Assembly: GCA_023388965.1 (NCBI GenBank)
Contig: JAEWFF010000040.1
Location: 1 to 13,519 of the forward strand
Length of the DNA: 13,519 nucleotides
Source: Pseudomonadota bacterium
GTDB taxonomy: Bacteria > Pseudomonadota > Alphaproteobacteria > Rhizobiales > Methylopilaceae
Reading direction: 5' to 3'
The notes under the pieces are model-generated. The model was given only the letters and a program-made list of their open reading frames with translations. It was not told the DNA's origin and made no database searches. Positions 1-9,143 of the stretch are shown here, piece after piece. The position numbers and the translations under genes are program-made. Each line of letters opens with the position of its first letter. Within the stretch, counting starts at the first letter, position 1.

Positions 1-359
1 ATGGCCAACTACGTCAACCACGCCCACAACGAATACGCGCAGTGGTGGTTTGCCGCCGGCGTGCCCGCCGTGCTCGCCATGGCCCTGGGCGCCATCGCGT
101 TGGCACTGACTTTGCGTATGCTGCTGCACCAGCCCGCGCAGCTGCGCGGGCTGGGCGTGACCGCGCTGGTGGCGCTGGGCGCGATCCTGGCGCACTCGTG
201 GGTGGACTACCCGCTGCGCACCCCGGCCATGCTGGCCGTGGCGGCCGCGCTTGCGGGCATCGCGGTGGGACAGGTCGTCCGCAGCGACGGCACACATAAT
301 AGCGGGAGGCGCCACGCAGGCGCGGCCGCCATACACAGAAAAAAAAGGGGCATGACATC

Positions 360-363
<4 letters not shown>
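1..363 (+). CDS. O-antigen ligase/polymerase family protein (Wzy_C type), 3' part only
   Basis: This is the C-terminal 120 residues of a polytopic inner-membrane protein; the gene almost certainly begins before the window, and the ATG at base 1 is an internal Met. The visible start carries the HxHNEY signature (H7, H9, N10, E11, Y12) followed by a tryptophan pair. In the O-antigen ligase/Wzy superfamily this marks the large periplasmic loop just before the last membrane helices. Hydrophobic segments follow at about residues 18-38, 50-64 and 70-90. The protein ends in a basic cytoplasmic tail (RKKRG). The family transfers undecaprenyl-linked glycans to an acceptor (WaaL, PglL) or polymerises them (Wzy); the fragment does not show which. 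Its stop overlaps the GTG start of the next gene (GTGA). An A8 run followed by G4 lies near the 3' end at 339-350. Confidence 0.75.
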
Positions 364-1646
<1,283 letters not shown>

Positions 1647-2591
1647 GTGAAGAACTTCGCACTGATCGGGGCCGCTGGTTACATCGCGCCACGTCACATG
1701 CAGGCCATCAAGGCCACTGGCAACCGGCTGGTGGCGGCCTACGACCCGAACGACTCCGTCGGGATCATCGACAGTCATTTCCCGGAAGCCGACTTCTTCA
1801 CCGAGTTCGAGCGGTTCGATCGCCACGTCGACAGGCTGCGCCGCGCCAACCACGGCAACCGCATCGACTACGTGTCGATCTGCTCGCCCAACTACCTGCA
1901 CGATTCGCACATGCGCTTCGCCCTGCGTTCGGACGCCGATGCCATCTGCGAGAAGCCCCTGGTCCTGAATCCCTGGAACATCGACGGCCTGCTGGAGATC
2001 GAGCGCGACACCGGCCGCAAGATCAACACCATCCTGCAGCTGCGCGTGCACCCAGCCATTGTCGCCCTGCGCGAGAAGGTCCAGGCCGGAGCAAAGGACA
2101 CCAGGCACGAGGTCGATCTGACCTACATCACCTCGCGCGGCCACTGGTACCTGCAGAGCTGGAAGGGCGACCAGAAGAAGTCAGGCGGCATCGCCACCAA
2201 TATCGGCGTCCACTTCTTCGACATGCTGCACTTCATCTTCGGCGCGCTGCAGGAGAACGTCGTGCACCTCGCCTCGGACACGAAGGCGGCGGGCTACCTG
2301 GAGTACGAGCACGCACGGGTGCGCTGGTTCCTGTCGGTGGACGTGGACGACGTTCCCACGGCGGCACGCGAGGCCGGCCAGCGCACCTATCGCTCGATTA
2401 CGGTCGACGGCGAAGAGATCGAATTCTCCGGCGGCTTCACCGACCTGCACAACCGCAGCTACGAGGAGATCATGGCGGGCCGGGGCTTCGGCCTCGAGGA
2501 AAACCGGACCGCGATCGCAACCGTTGCAGCCATCCGTGGGGCCACGCCCGCGGCGCTGGCAGGCGATTACCACCCCTTCCTCAGGAAGTGA
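1647..2591 (+). CDS. wbpB: UDP-N-acetyl-2-amino-2-deoxyglucuronate 3-dehydrogenase (WbpB/WlbA)
   Basis: This 314-residue Gfo/Idh/MocA-family oxidoreductase matches the usual WbpB length of about 315. It has an N-terminal Rossmann fold with a glycine-rich turn GAAGYIAPRH (8-17), the family EKP motif with catalytic lysine K103, and the GGIATNIGVHFFDML segment (180-194) that carries the second catalytic residue, H189. In the Wbp/Wlb pathway it oxidises C3 of UDP-GlcNAcA to the 3-keto sugar. Its tightly held NAD is recycled with 2-oxoglutarate, which the partner aminotransferase regenerates from glutamate. That coupling is known for the family and fits the neighbouring aminotransferase gene. The GTG start follows the previous TGA with no spacer, and the preceding GGGAGGCTCT gives a good ribosome site. 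The next gene begins four bases after the stop. Confidence 0.92.
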   Translation: MKNFALIGAAGYIAPRHMQAIKATGNRLVAAYDPNDSVGIIDSHFPEADFFTEFERFDRHVDRLRRANHGNRIDYVSICSPNYLHDSHMRFALRSDADAICEKPLVLNPWNIDGLLEIERDTGRKINTILQLRVHPAIVALREKVQAGAKDTRHEVDLTYITSRGHWYLQSWKGDQKKSGGIATNIGVHFFDMLHFIFGALQENVVHLASDTKAAGYLEYEHARVRWFLSVDVDDVPTAAREAGQRTYRSITVDGEEIEFSGGFTDLHNRSYEEIMAGRGFGLEENRTAIATVAAIRGATPAALAGDYHPFLRK

Positions 2592-2595
2592 CCCG

Positions 2596-3180
2596 ATGAC
2601 ACACTACCAGCATCCCAGCGCCATCGTCGACGAGGGCGCCCAGATTGGTGAAGGCTCGCGCGTATGGCACTTCGTGCACGTGTGCGCAGGCGCACGAATC
2701 GGCAAGGGGGTGTCGCTTGGCCAGAACGTGTTTGTCGGCAACAAGGTCACCATCGGCGACAAATGCAAGATCCAGAACAACGTCTCTGTCTACGACAACG
2801 TGACCCTGGAGGAGGGGGTGTTCTGCGGCCCCAGCATGGTCTTCACCAATGTCTACAACCCGCGTTCCCTGGTCGAGCGCAAGGACGAATACCGCGACAC
2901 GCGGGTCAGGAAGGGCGCCACCCTTGGCGCCAACTGCACCATCGTCTGCGGTGTGATCATCGGCGAGTTCGCTTTCGTGGGCGCGGGCGCGGTGGTCAAC
3001 AAGGATGTCCCGGCTTATGCACTGATGGTTGGGGTCCCGGCGCGCCAGATTGGCTGGATGAGCGAGTTCGGCGAGCAGCTCGACCTGCCGCTGGCGGGCG
3101 AAGGCGAGGCGGTCTGCAGCCACACGGGTGACCGTTACCAGCTGCTCGACAGCCGGTTGACCAGGCAGAGTGCCGCCTGA
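2596..3180 (+). CDS. wbpD: UDP-3-amino-GlcNAcA N-acetyltransferase (WbpD/WlbB), hexapeptide repeat
   Basis: This 194-residue left-handed beta-helix acyltransferase (WbpD is about 191) acetylates the 3-amino group from acetyl-CoA to give UDP-2,3-diacetamido-2,3-dideoxyglucuronate. Imperfect hexapeptide repeats run from about residue 8 to 150 (AQIGEGSRV, ARIGKGVSL, VTIGDKCKI, ATLGANCTI, GVIIGEFAFV and others). FTNVYNPR (83-90) carries the conserved asparagine N85 that lies at the active site in WlbB. VGVPAR (145-150) is the usual acetyltransferase ending, and a short C-terminal extension with CSHTGDRY follows, as in WbpD proteins. The ATG at 2596 is chosen because AGGAAG lies about seven bases before it and the protein then begins as the family does; the frame is also open upstream to 2524, inside wbpB. 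The stop overlaps the next start by one base (TGATG). Confidence 0.92.
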   Translation: MTHYQHPSAIVDEGAQIGEGSRVWHFVHVCAGARIGKGVSLGQNVFVGNKVTIGDKCKIQNNVSVYDNVTLEEGVFCGPSMVFTNVYNPRSLVERKDEYRDTRVRKGATLGANCTIVCGVIIGEFAFVGAGAVVNKDVPAYALMVGVPARQIGWMSEFGEQLDLPLAGEGEAVCSHTGDRYQLLDSRLTRQSAA

Positions 3181-4286
3181 TGGATTTCATCGATCTCAAG
3201 TCGCAGCAGGCCCGCATCAAGGACCGGATCGACGCGGGCATCGCCCGCGTGCTCGCCCATGGCCAGTACATCCTGGGACCGGAAGTGGCGGAGCTGGAAG
3301 AGAAGCTGGCCGCCTACACCGGCGCGAAGTACTGCATCAGCGTCGCCAACGGGACCGACGCGCTGCAGATCGCGCTCATGGCGCTGGGCGTCGGCCCGGG
3401 GGATGAGGTCATTACCCCCGGTTTCACCTACATCGCCACGGCCGAGGCGGCCGCGGTGCTGGGTGCCAAGCCGGTCTATGTGGACATCGACCCGCGGACC
3501 TACAACCTCGACCCGGCATTGCTGGAAGCGGCGATCACGCCGCGCACCAAGGCCATCATCCCGGTGTCCCTCTACGGGCAGTGCGCCGACTACGATGCGA
3601 TCAATGCCATTGCCGCCAAGCACGGCTTGCCCGTGATCGAGGATGCCGCGCAGAGCTTCGGCGCGACCTACAAGGGCCGCAAGAGCTGCAACCTGACCAC
3701 CATCGCCACCACCAGCTTCTTTCCCAGCAAGCCGCTTGGCTGCTACGGCGACGGTGGGGCGATCTTCACCAATGACGACGAACTGGCAAAGGTCATGCGC
3801 CAGATCGCGAGGCATGGCCAGGAAAAGCGCTACCACCACGTCCGCGTCGGCATGAACAGCCGGCTGGATACGCTGCAGGCGGCGATTTTGCTGCCCAAGC
3901 TGGAGATCCTGGACGATGAGCTGGCAGCGCGCCAACGCGTGGCGGAGCAATACGGCGCGCTGCTCGCCGGTGGTTTCAACGATAGCGGGGCACCAGATCC
4001 AGTAGCCCCGCATGTCGAGCCGCACAACACCAGCGCCTGGGCGCAGTACACTATCCGCGTGGGTGCCAGGCCTGCCGTGCAAAGATCGCTGAGCGATGCC
4101 GGTATCCCTACGGCGATCCATTATCCGCTGCCGCTTAACAAGCAGTTGGCGGTTGCCGATGCCTCTGCACGACTGCCGCATGGCGATCGCGCGGCAGAGC
4201 AGGTGATCAGTCTGCCGATGCATTCATACCTCGACGAAACGACGATAGGTTTCGTGGCGAGAACACTACTAAGCATGAGCGCATGA
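3180..4286 (+). CDS. wbpE: UDP-2-acetamido-2-deoxy-3-oxoglucuronate aminotransferase (WbpE/WlbC)
   Basis: This 368-residue PLP enzyme of the DegT/DnrJ/EryC1/StrS family has the usual length (WbpE is about 359). It transfers an amino group from L-glutamate to C3 of the 3-keto sugar made by WbpB and returns 2-oxoglutarate to that enzyme. The family start MDFIDLKSQQ is present. NGTDALQIAL (57-66) forms the phosphate cup, D155 in VIEDAAQSFG contacts the PLP ring nitrogen, S179 is conserved, and K184 in FFPSKPLGCYGDGGA is the Schiff-base lysine. RHGQEKRYHHVRVGMNSRLD follows at 211-230 as in sugar aminotransferases. The ATG overlaps the wbpD stop by one base, and the stop overlaps the next ATG (ATGA). 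Base composition begins to fall in the last 200-250 bases, where the low-GC block starts. Confidence 0.94.
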   Translation: MDFIDLKSQQARIKDRIDAGIARVLAHGQYILGPEVAELEEKLAAYTGAKYCISVANGTDALQIALMALGVGPGDEVITPGFTYIATAEAAAVLGAKPVYVDIDPRTYNLDPALLEAAITPRTKAIIPVSLYGQCADYDAINAIAAKHGLPVIEDAAQSFGATYKGRKSCNLTTIATTSFFPSKPLGCYGDGGAIFTNDDELAKVMRQIARHGQEKRYHHVRVGMNSRLDTLQAAILLPKLEILDDELAARQRVAEQYGALLAGGFNDSGAPDPVAPHVEPHNTSAWAQYTIRVGARPAVQRSLSDAGIPTAIHYPLPLNKQLAVADASARLPHGDRAAEQVISLPMHSYLDETTIGFVARTLLSMSA

Positions 4287-5494
4287 AGAACATCGCGGTA
4301 TTCGGCAGTTACAACGGAACTTCGATTGGTGACACGGCCATCCTGCTTGGGCTACTCGAGTCTCTGCATCGTGTGGCTGGCAATTCCATCAGGGTGACGG
4401 TTTTCACGATGGGCGAAGTCGACATCGCGGAAGAGATCGCTGCGTGCGGTCTCGAGCTGACCGTTCGCGAGATCAATGTAAGGATAGCTAGGCGGAAGGA
4501 AAGCTCAACTCTTGCGCGAATTATTACAGGTGTTCTTTCAAGGGTTCGGACGAAGATTTTTGGGCAGTCAACAATTGACGTAGACCTTCTTAAGCGTGAA
4601 CTTCGGAAGCAGGATGCCATGCTGATCGGAGGCGGAAATCTGATCATGGACTTGTACCCGCAGTGGCCACAGTTGTTGAATACTGTGTGTAGGAGCGCAG
4701 ATGCGGCTGGGGTCCCGTACTCGTTCGTTGGAGTTGGTGCTGGACCGATATCTGGTGGGGCGGAGCTCTTGGCGTCGTGTGTCGCCGGCGCCGCGCATAC
4801 TTATTTCCGTGACGCAGCTTCGAATGGTTGTTGTGTGGACGCGCTGGGCTTCCGGAGTGGGCTAGTAGCCCCGGACTTGGCTCTTGGTCTGACGCATTCA
4901 GGCCCGGCGACCGCATGCGCGCCACGAGAGGGAATTGCGGTCAATGTTGCATCCGTTTTCTCAAGAAGCTGGCCTCATCCCGACGCCACAAAATTCGAGA
5001 AGTACATCGACGGAATGTGTCAGCTAGTTTCAAGAGCTGCGACGGAACGCGGCGTGCGGCGAATTATGGTGTTTAACACCAACTATCCGCTGGATGACCT
5101 CGGTTCGGCTGCTTTTGTGGATCGTCTCAGTGTTATCAACTCATCCCTTGAGATCACTTATCTCGACGGTCGGTTGGCCGTCGCAGAAATAACGAGGGTA
5201 TGTTCCCTCGCGCGTTTAGCAATTGTTACTCGTTTGCATGCGGCTATTTTGGCCAAATTGGCGGGTGCTGAAGTGGTGGCAATTGCTTATCAACCAAAGG
5301 TTTCTGATGTTCTGAAAGAAATCGATGCAGATGTTTGCGTCATTCCTATCGAGGAGGTCATAAAAAACGGGGCTTCAGACTCGTCCGTCGCTTGTCGGTC
5401 AGGCGGCGATACAAAGGCGAAAGCCCGCCATGACTTTCCGGCGAGGATAGATGCGATGCTGCTGGGCTGTCTTCAGAACTTCGACAGAGCCTAG
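4283..5494 (+). CDS. Polysaccharide pyruvyl transferase family protein
   Basis: This 403-residue protein has the PF04230 layout (CsaB, WcaK and PssM relatives). It starts MKNIAVFGSYNGTSIGDTAIL with the family GD. AMLIGGGNLIMD (112-123) follows, then SFVGVGAGP (147-155), YFRD (174-177) and VAPDLAL (195-201). The catalytic-region TRLHA has H319, and AYQPKVSDVLKEI (335-347) is present. Members add a pyruvate ketal from phosphoenolpyruvate to a sugar of a repeat unit or wall polymer, giving an extra negative charge. Some members have other or unknown acceptors, so the sugar cannot be named. The C-terminal 50 residues are low in recognisable motifs. The ATG overlaps the wbpE stop (ATGA). The gene is far poorer in G+C than the genes before it (hand count 42% in 4501-4560), which suggests separate acquisition. 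Confidence 0.85.
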   Translation: MKNIAVFGSYNGTSIGDTAILLGLLESLHRVAGNSIRVTVFTMGEVDIAEEIAACGLELTVREINVRIARRKESSTLARIITGVLSRVRTKIFGQSTIDVDLLKRELRKQDAMLIGGGNLIMDLYPQWPQLLNTVCRSADAAGVPYSFVGVGAGPISGGAELLASCVAGAAHTYFRDAASNGCCVDALGFRSGLVAPDLALGLTHSGPATACAPREGIAVNVASVFSRSWPHPDATKFEKYIDGMCQLVSRAATERGVRRIMVFNTNYPLDDLGSAAFVDRLSVINSSLEITYLDGRLAVAEITRVCSLARLAIVTRLHAAILAKLAGAEVVAIAYQPKVSDVLKEIDADVCVIPIEEVIKNGASDSSVACRSGGDTKAKARHDFPARIDAMLLGCLQNFDRA

Positions 5495-5504
5495 TTGTCA
5501 TTGT

Positions 5505-6686
5505 ATGCATGTTTTATTGACACCTTCTTGGTACCCGGCTTCTTCGGAAGATGTGAGTGGAAGCTTCTTTCGTGAGCAGGCGCTAGCGCTGCGCAATGCC
5601 GGGATTCGTGTTGGGGTTGTGGCTCCAATTAGTCTCTCCTTGCGAAAACCGTCAAAGTGGCATCTTGCCTCGGAGGGGATGCGGGTCGAAGTTGACGAAG
5701 GCGTGCCGACGTATCGGTTGGCGTCGGTCGAGTGGTTTGGCCGAATACCTCTTCTTGGGCCAAAGAACTGGGTGGATAACGGATTGTCGTTGTACCGTCG
5801 CTATGTCGAGGCACATGGCCTTCCTGACGTAGTTCACGCGCATTCAATGCTGAACGGTGCTCTTCTTGCAAGGGCGATCAAGGAGCGGGATGGAATCCCG
5901 TACGTTGTTACAGAGCACAGTACGGCCTACGCGCGCGGACGACTGCGTGATTGGCAGCTAAGAAATGCTTTCCGGGCCGCTACGGACGCCTCCGCAAGAA
6001 TTGCGGTAAGCGAACCTTTTGTGAAGCTTCTTGAGCGGGTCCTCGGGCACGGCCCAGGAGCATGGCGCTATGTCCCAAACATGGTGGATGAGCGCTTCTT
6101 TTCTACGCCCCTGGCAACGCCGCCGAAAGACGGCAGCTTCGAGTTCTGTAATGTCGGACTTTTGACGCCAAAGAAGGGCCAGGCGGCGCTGATCCGGGCA
6201 TTCGCTGAGGCTTTCGCGAACGATCGGTGCGTCACGTTGGCAATTGCTGGGGATGGCGATTTGAGGCAGGCGTTGGAGGACTGCGCTCGTTCCTGTGGCG
6301 TGGGTGATCGCGTTCGCCTTCTTGGCCGCGTGAGTCGAGAGGGTGTGGTGGAGCTGATGCGTAGTAGCGCAGCGTTCGTGCTGTCAAGCGAGGTGGAGAC
6401 TTTCGGTGTTGTCGCGGCCGAAGCCTTGGCGGTGGGGTTGCCGGTCGTAGCCACGCGGTCCGGCGGTCCGGAATCCATTGTCAGGGAATGCGATGGCTTG
6501 CTTGTCTCGAACAACGACCATGCAGCGCTTGTTAATGCGCTGCGCTACATGCGGGAGAATCGATCTAGCTACTCACCTGCGCGCTTGCGACAGGGCTGCA
6601 TGGATCGCTACTCGGGAAGTGCCGTCTCCGCTGCCTTGACGGAGATCTATACAACACTGACTTCCAGCAGGCGAGATGTTCGGTGA
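5505..6686 (+). CDS. Glycosyltransferase family 4 (GT-B fold)
   Basis: This 393-residue retaining glycosyltransferase is presumed to work on the undecaprenyl-linked repeat unit at the inner face of the membrane. The N-terminal acceptor half starts MHVLLTPSWYPASSEDVSGSFF, a common GT4 opening, and has DVVHAHSMLNG (108-118) and VVTEHS (134-139). The donor half begins near VPNMVDERFF (190-199) with NVGLLTPKKGQ (216-226) and AIAGDGDL (246-253). The EX7E motif is E298-E306 within EVETFGVVAAEALAVGLPVV. The donor sugar cannot be read from the sequence. I chose the ATG at 5505, ten bases after the previous stop, because the protein there begins as the family does; the frame is open back to 5451 but those codons overlap the previous gene and look unrelated. 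No clear Shine-Dalgarno is visible. The stop overlaps the flippase GTG (GTGA). Confidence 0.88.
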   Translation: MHVLLTPSWYPASSEDVSGSFFREQALALRNAGIRVGVVAPISLSLRKPSKWHLASEGMRVEVDEGVPTYRLASVEWFGRIPLLGPKNWVDNGLSLYRRYVEAHGLPDVVHAHSMLNGALLARAIKERDGIPYVVTEHSTAYARGRLRDWQLRNAFRAATDASARIAVSEPFVKLLERVLGHGPGAWRYVPNMVDERFFSTPLATPPKDGSFEFCNVGLLTPKKGQAALIRAFAEAFANDRCVTLAIAGDGDLRQALEDCARSCGVGDRVRLLGRVSREGVVELMRSSAAFVLSSEVETFGVVAAEALAVGLPVVATRSGGPESIVRECDGLLVSNNDHAALVNALRYMRENRSSYSPARLRQGCMDRYSGSAVSAALTEIYTTLTSSRRDVR

Positions 6687-8032
6687 GCGGATCCGATCTG
6701 ACCGGGCTGGGGCTGCGATTGCTGCTCAGCAACTTCTGGAAGACTGTCGGCAGGCAAATGTGGGCCGCTCTTCTGCAGTTGGGGACGGTGGTCTTAATCG
6801 CCCGTGCTTACGGCCCACAGGGGAATGGGCTGTACTCGGTGGCGTTGCTGTTGCCAGCCATGTTGGCGCTGTTGCTGGCGTTGGGGATTGGCGCGGCGAA
6901 CGTCTACTACTTGGCATCACGGCGTTATAGTCTGCGCGCGGTGACCTCCACGACCCTGCGTTTGTGGGCTGTTTTGGCCCTGATTGGATTGGCGGGCGGT
7001 CTGCTCGTTGTCCGTTTTTACGCCGACAGACTGTTCCCTGACGTGCCGGCGTTGACTCTCTATATAACGCTCTTGGCGTTCCCCCCCATGCTTTTCGTGA
7101 CGCTCGTAGGAAGCTTGTTCCAGGGGGTAGAGGACTTCTCGAGTTTCAACTTGAGCCTGAGTTTGCAGCCTGCGCTGTCTCTTCTGGGCATAGTTTTTTG
7201 TGTGCTTGCTGGGTTCTCGGCGAGCCATGCAGTAGGAGCTTACGTCGTGGGAAGTGGTGGAGCTTCGCTCGCTCTTGCCTGGCGGCTACACGGCAAACTG
7301 GCCACCGCCCCTGGCGAGGGGCCTGTCAGGCCCTATCCGGTATCCGAGGCATTGAGTTACGGGGTGAGGTCGCATCTTGGATCGATCTTGGCGTTCTTGA
7401 ACCTGCGTATCGATCTGTTCCTTCTGAACTTCTTCACATCGCCTGTCCTTGCAGGAATCTACGTTGTGGCGCTCCAGTTGGCCGAGCGAATCTGGATGCT
7501 GTCACAGGCGGTCACGACTGTGCTGTTGCCAAGACTTTCTTCGCTGGCCAAGGACGGGACGCGTTCAATGGCGCTTCTGGCTCTGGCCTCAAGGATGACA
7601 TTGCTCGCAACTCTGTTGATGACAGTCGTCGCGGCGGCGATCGGAATGAAGCTTATTACCTGGTTGTTTGGTGTCAGTTATCAGTCTGCTTACATTCCGT
7701 TCTTGATCATGCTTCCAGGAATACTGGCGGGCTCGTGTGTGCGTATTCTTGCAGCCGAGTTCTCTTCGCGTGGGCGACCAGAGCTCAACACATACTTAGC
7801 GTTCGTGGTCGTTGCCGTGGGTGTCCTCTGCAATATCGTGCTGATTCCACGCCACGGTGCGGTCGGGGCGGCGTTGTCGTCTAGCATTGCGTATGTAGTA
7901 AGTTTGCTGATAAGGCTGGTTATGTATAGGAGATTCGTCGGGCAATCTGCGTTGAATCTATTGGTGCCGAAGTACTCAGACGTGGCTGCGCTGTTAGGGC
8001 ATCTGAAGGACGGGCGTGTCCCTAAGAGTTGA
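6683..8032 (+). CDS. wzx: Wzx-type O-unit/oligosaccharide flippase
   Basis: This 449-residue polytopic protein of the MATE/MVF/PST flippase superfamily translocates undecaprenyl-diphosphate-linked oligosaccharides across the inner membrane. About twelve hydrophobic helices can be read, in pairs at roughly 27-45, 52-77, 92-112, 122-146, 160-178, 185-200, 232-250, 256-276, 305-330, 338-352, 369-388 and 395-416. The early motif ARAYGPQGNGLYS (40-52) and the late motif LIPRHGAVGAALSSSIAY (387-404) are typical of polysaccharide exporters. The GTG start overlaps the preceding glycosyltransferase stop (GTGA); no stronger start is near. It is followed by a 31-base gap before the epimerase gene. Its composition is intermediate, lower than the flanks and higher than the neighbouring transferases. 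The specific glycan cannot be predicted, since Wzx proteins diverge strongly. Confidence 0.9.
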   Translation: MSGSDLTGLGLRLLLSNFWKTVGRQMWAALLQLGTVVLIARAYGPQGNGLYSVALLLPAMLALLLALGIGAANVYYLASRRYSLRAVTSTTLRLWAVLALIGLAGGLLVVRFYADRLFPDVPALTLYITLLAFPPMLFVTLVGSLFQGVEDFSSFNLSLSLQPALSLLGIVFCVLAGFSASHAVGAYVVGSGGASLALAWRLHGKLATAPGEGPVRPYPVSEALSYGVRSHLGSILAFLNLRIDLFLLNFFTSPVLAGIYVVALQLAERIWMLSQAVTTVLLPRLSSLAKDGTRSMALLALASRMTLLATLLMTVVAAAIGMKLITWLFGVSYQSAYIPFLIMLPGILAGSCVRILAAEFSSRGRPELNTYLAFVVVAVGVLCNIVLIPRHGAVGAALSSSIAYVVSLLIRLVMYRRFVGQSALNLLVPKYSDVAALLGHLKDGRVPKS

Positions 8033-8053
8033 CCGCGTACCAGATGACAATAT

Positions 8054-8066
8054 GAGGTGAATTTTG
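8054..8066 (+). promoter_or_regulatory. Ribosome binding site deciding the TTG start of wbpI
   Basis: GAGGTGA at 8054-8060 matches the 16S anti-Shine-Dalgarno well. Counting from the AGG core, it sits about six bases from TTG at 8064. An in-frame TGA at 8058-8060 rules out any start further upstream. The site therefore supports a non-ATG start here. Confidence 0.6.
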
Positions 8067-9143
8067 CTTTCGGTTGAGAAATTGAAGATTGTCACGGTAG
8101 TCGGCGCACGCCCTCAGTTCATCAAAGCGGCCACTGTTTCGCGCGCTTTCGCGGAGCATGGCCTCAAGGAGGTGCTTGTTCACACCGGTCAACACTACGA
8201 CGCCAACATGTCGGATGTGTTCTTTGAGCAGATGCATATTCCGCGCCCGAACCATCACCTTGAGGTGGGTGGCGGTCCGCACGGGCAGATGACCGGGCGA
8301 CAGCTGGAGAAGATTGAAGCGGTGTTGCTGCAGGAGAAGCCGGATTGGGTGCTGGTGTATGGAGACACCAACTCAACGATTGCGGGAGCCCTGGCCGCGG
8401 CCAAGCTCCATATTCCCGTCGCACACGTCGAGGCAGGTCTGCGCTCCTTCAATCGCAGGATGCCCGAAGAGATCAATCGGGTGCTGGCGGATCATGCGTC
8501 GGACCTCTTGCTTGTCCCGACAGAAACGGGGCTTCGCAACCTTGCCGACGAAGGCATCACTGGCGACAAGGTTCGTCTGGTGGGCGATGTCATGTATGAC
8601 GCCGCCATGTTCTACAAGGGCATGGCGACTGAGCCGGACTGGTTCGGGTCGCTCGCAGTCGAGCGTGGCTCTTATGTCCTGTGCACGATCCACCGGGCCG
8701 AGAACACTGACGACCTCGCGAGGTTGCGCGGCATCCTGCAAGGACTCGCGGACTCCGGACTGCCCGTCATCCTGCCCCTGCACCCGCGCACCAGGGGAAC
8801 GATCGACCGGGCGGGCATTGTCGTTGCAGACAACATCCGGGTCGTGCCGCCGGTGGGGTACCTAGAGATGGTGTGGCTGGAAATGCATTGCCGCGTGATC
8901 GCCACCGACTCGGGCGGTGTCCAGAAGGAAGCCTATTTCCACGGAAAACCCTGCGTGACCATGCGCGACGAGACGGAGTGGGTCGAGCTTGTAGAGGGTA
9001 ACTGGAACACTCTCGTGGGTGCAGATGCGCGCCGAATTTCGCTTGCGCTCCAGCGCACTAGAAGTACTTCAACACTCCAAATAGCTGATCTATATGGCCA
9101 CGGAGACGCAGCAGATCGAATCGCCAAGGCCTTGCAGTCATGA
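8064..9143 (+). CDS. wbpI: UDP-sugar 2-epimerase, WbpI/WlbD type (TTG start)
   Basis: This 359-residue non-hydrolysing 2-epimerase probably converts UDP-GlcNAc3NAcA to UDP-ManNAc3NAcA. Family landmarks are GARPQFIKAA (14-23), VHTGQHYDANMSD (39-51), VYGDTNST with D101, HVEAGLRSF with E123, MPEEINR (133-139), the catalytic histidine H210 in TIHRAEN, and DSGGVQKEAY (282-291). The stretch RDETEWVELVE differs from the WecB/MnaA form, which in my memory reads TERPE, and favours the WbpI/WlbD branch; a plain UDP-GlcNAc 2-epimerase is the alternative. No ATG or GTG lies between the in-frame stop at 8058 and the conserved core. TTG at 8064, after GAGGTGA (8054-8060), is the best start; TTG at 8082 (residue 7) is the other choice. 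The body has near-flank G+C (60% in one counted line) but the last ~80 bases are AT-richer. The stop overlaps the next ATG (ATGA). Confidence 0.88.
   Translation: MLSVEKLKIVTVVGARPQFIKAATVSRAFAEHGLKEVLVHTGQHYDANMSDVFFEQMHIPRPNHHLEVGGGPHGQMTGRQLEKIEAVLLQEKPDWVLVYGDTNSTIAGALAAAKLHIPVAHVEAGLRSFNRRMPEEINRVLADHASDLLLVPTETGLRNLADEGITGDKVRLVGDVMYDAAMFYKGMATEPDWFGSLAVERGSYVLCTIHRAENTDDLARLRGILQGLADSGLPVILPLHPRTRGTIDRAGIVVADNIRVVPPVGYLEMVWLEMHCRVIATDSGGVQKEAYFHGKPCVTMRDETEWVELVEGNWNTLVGADARRISLALQRTRSTSTLQIADLYGHGDAADRIAKALQS

Noticed and set aside
3135..4223. Antisense open frame of 362 codons
   Set aside because: It is a mirror of the aminotransferase gene, with no recognisable domain or ribosome site.
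7198..7884. Open frame of 228 codons inside the flippase gene
   Set aside because: It is an out-of-frame shadow of wzx, Cys/Arg-rich, with no hydrophobic or domain pattern.
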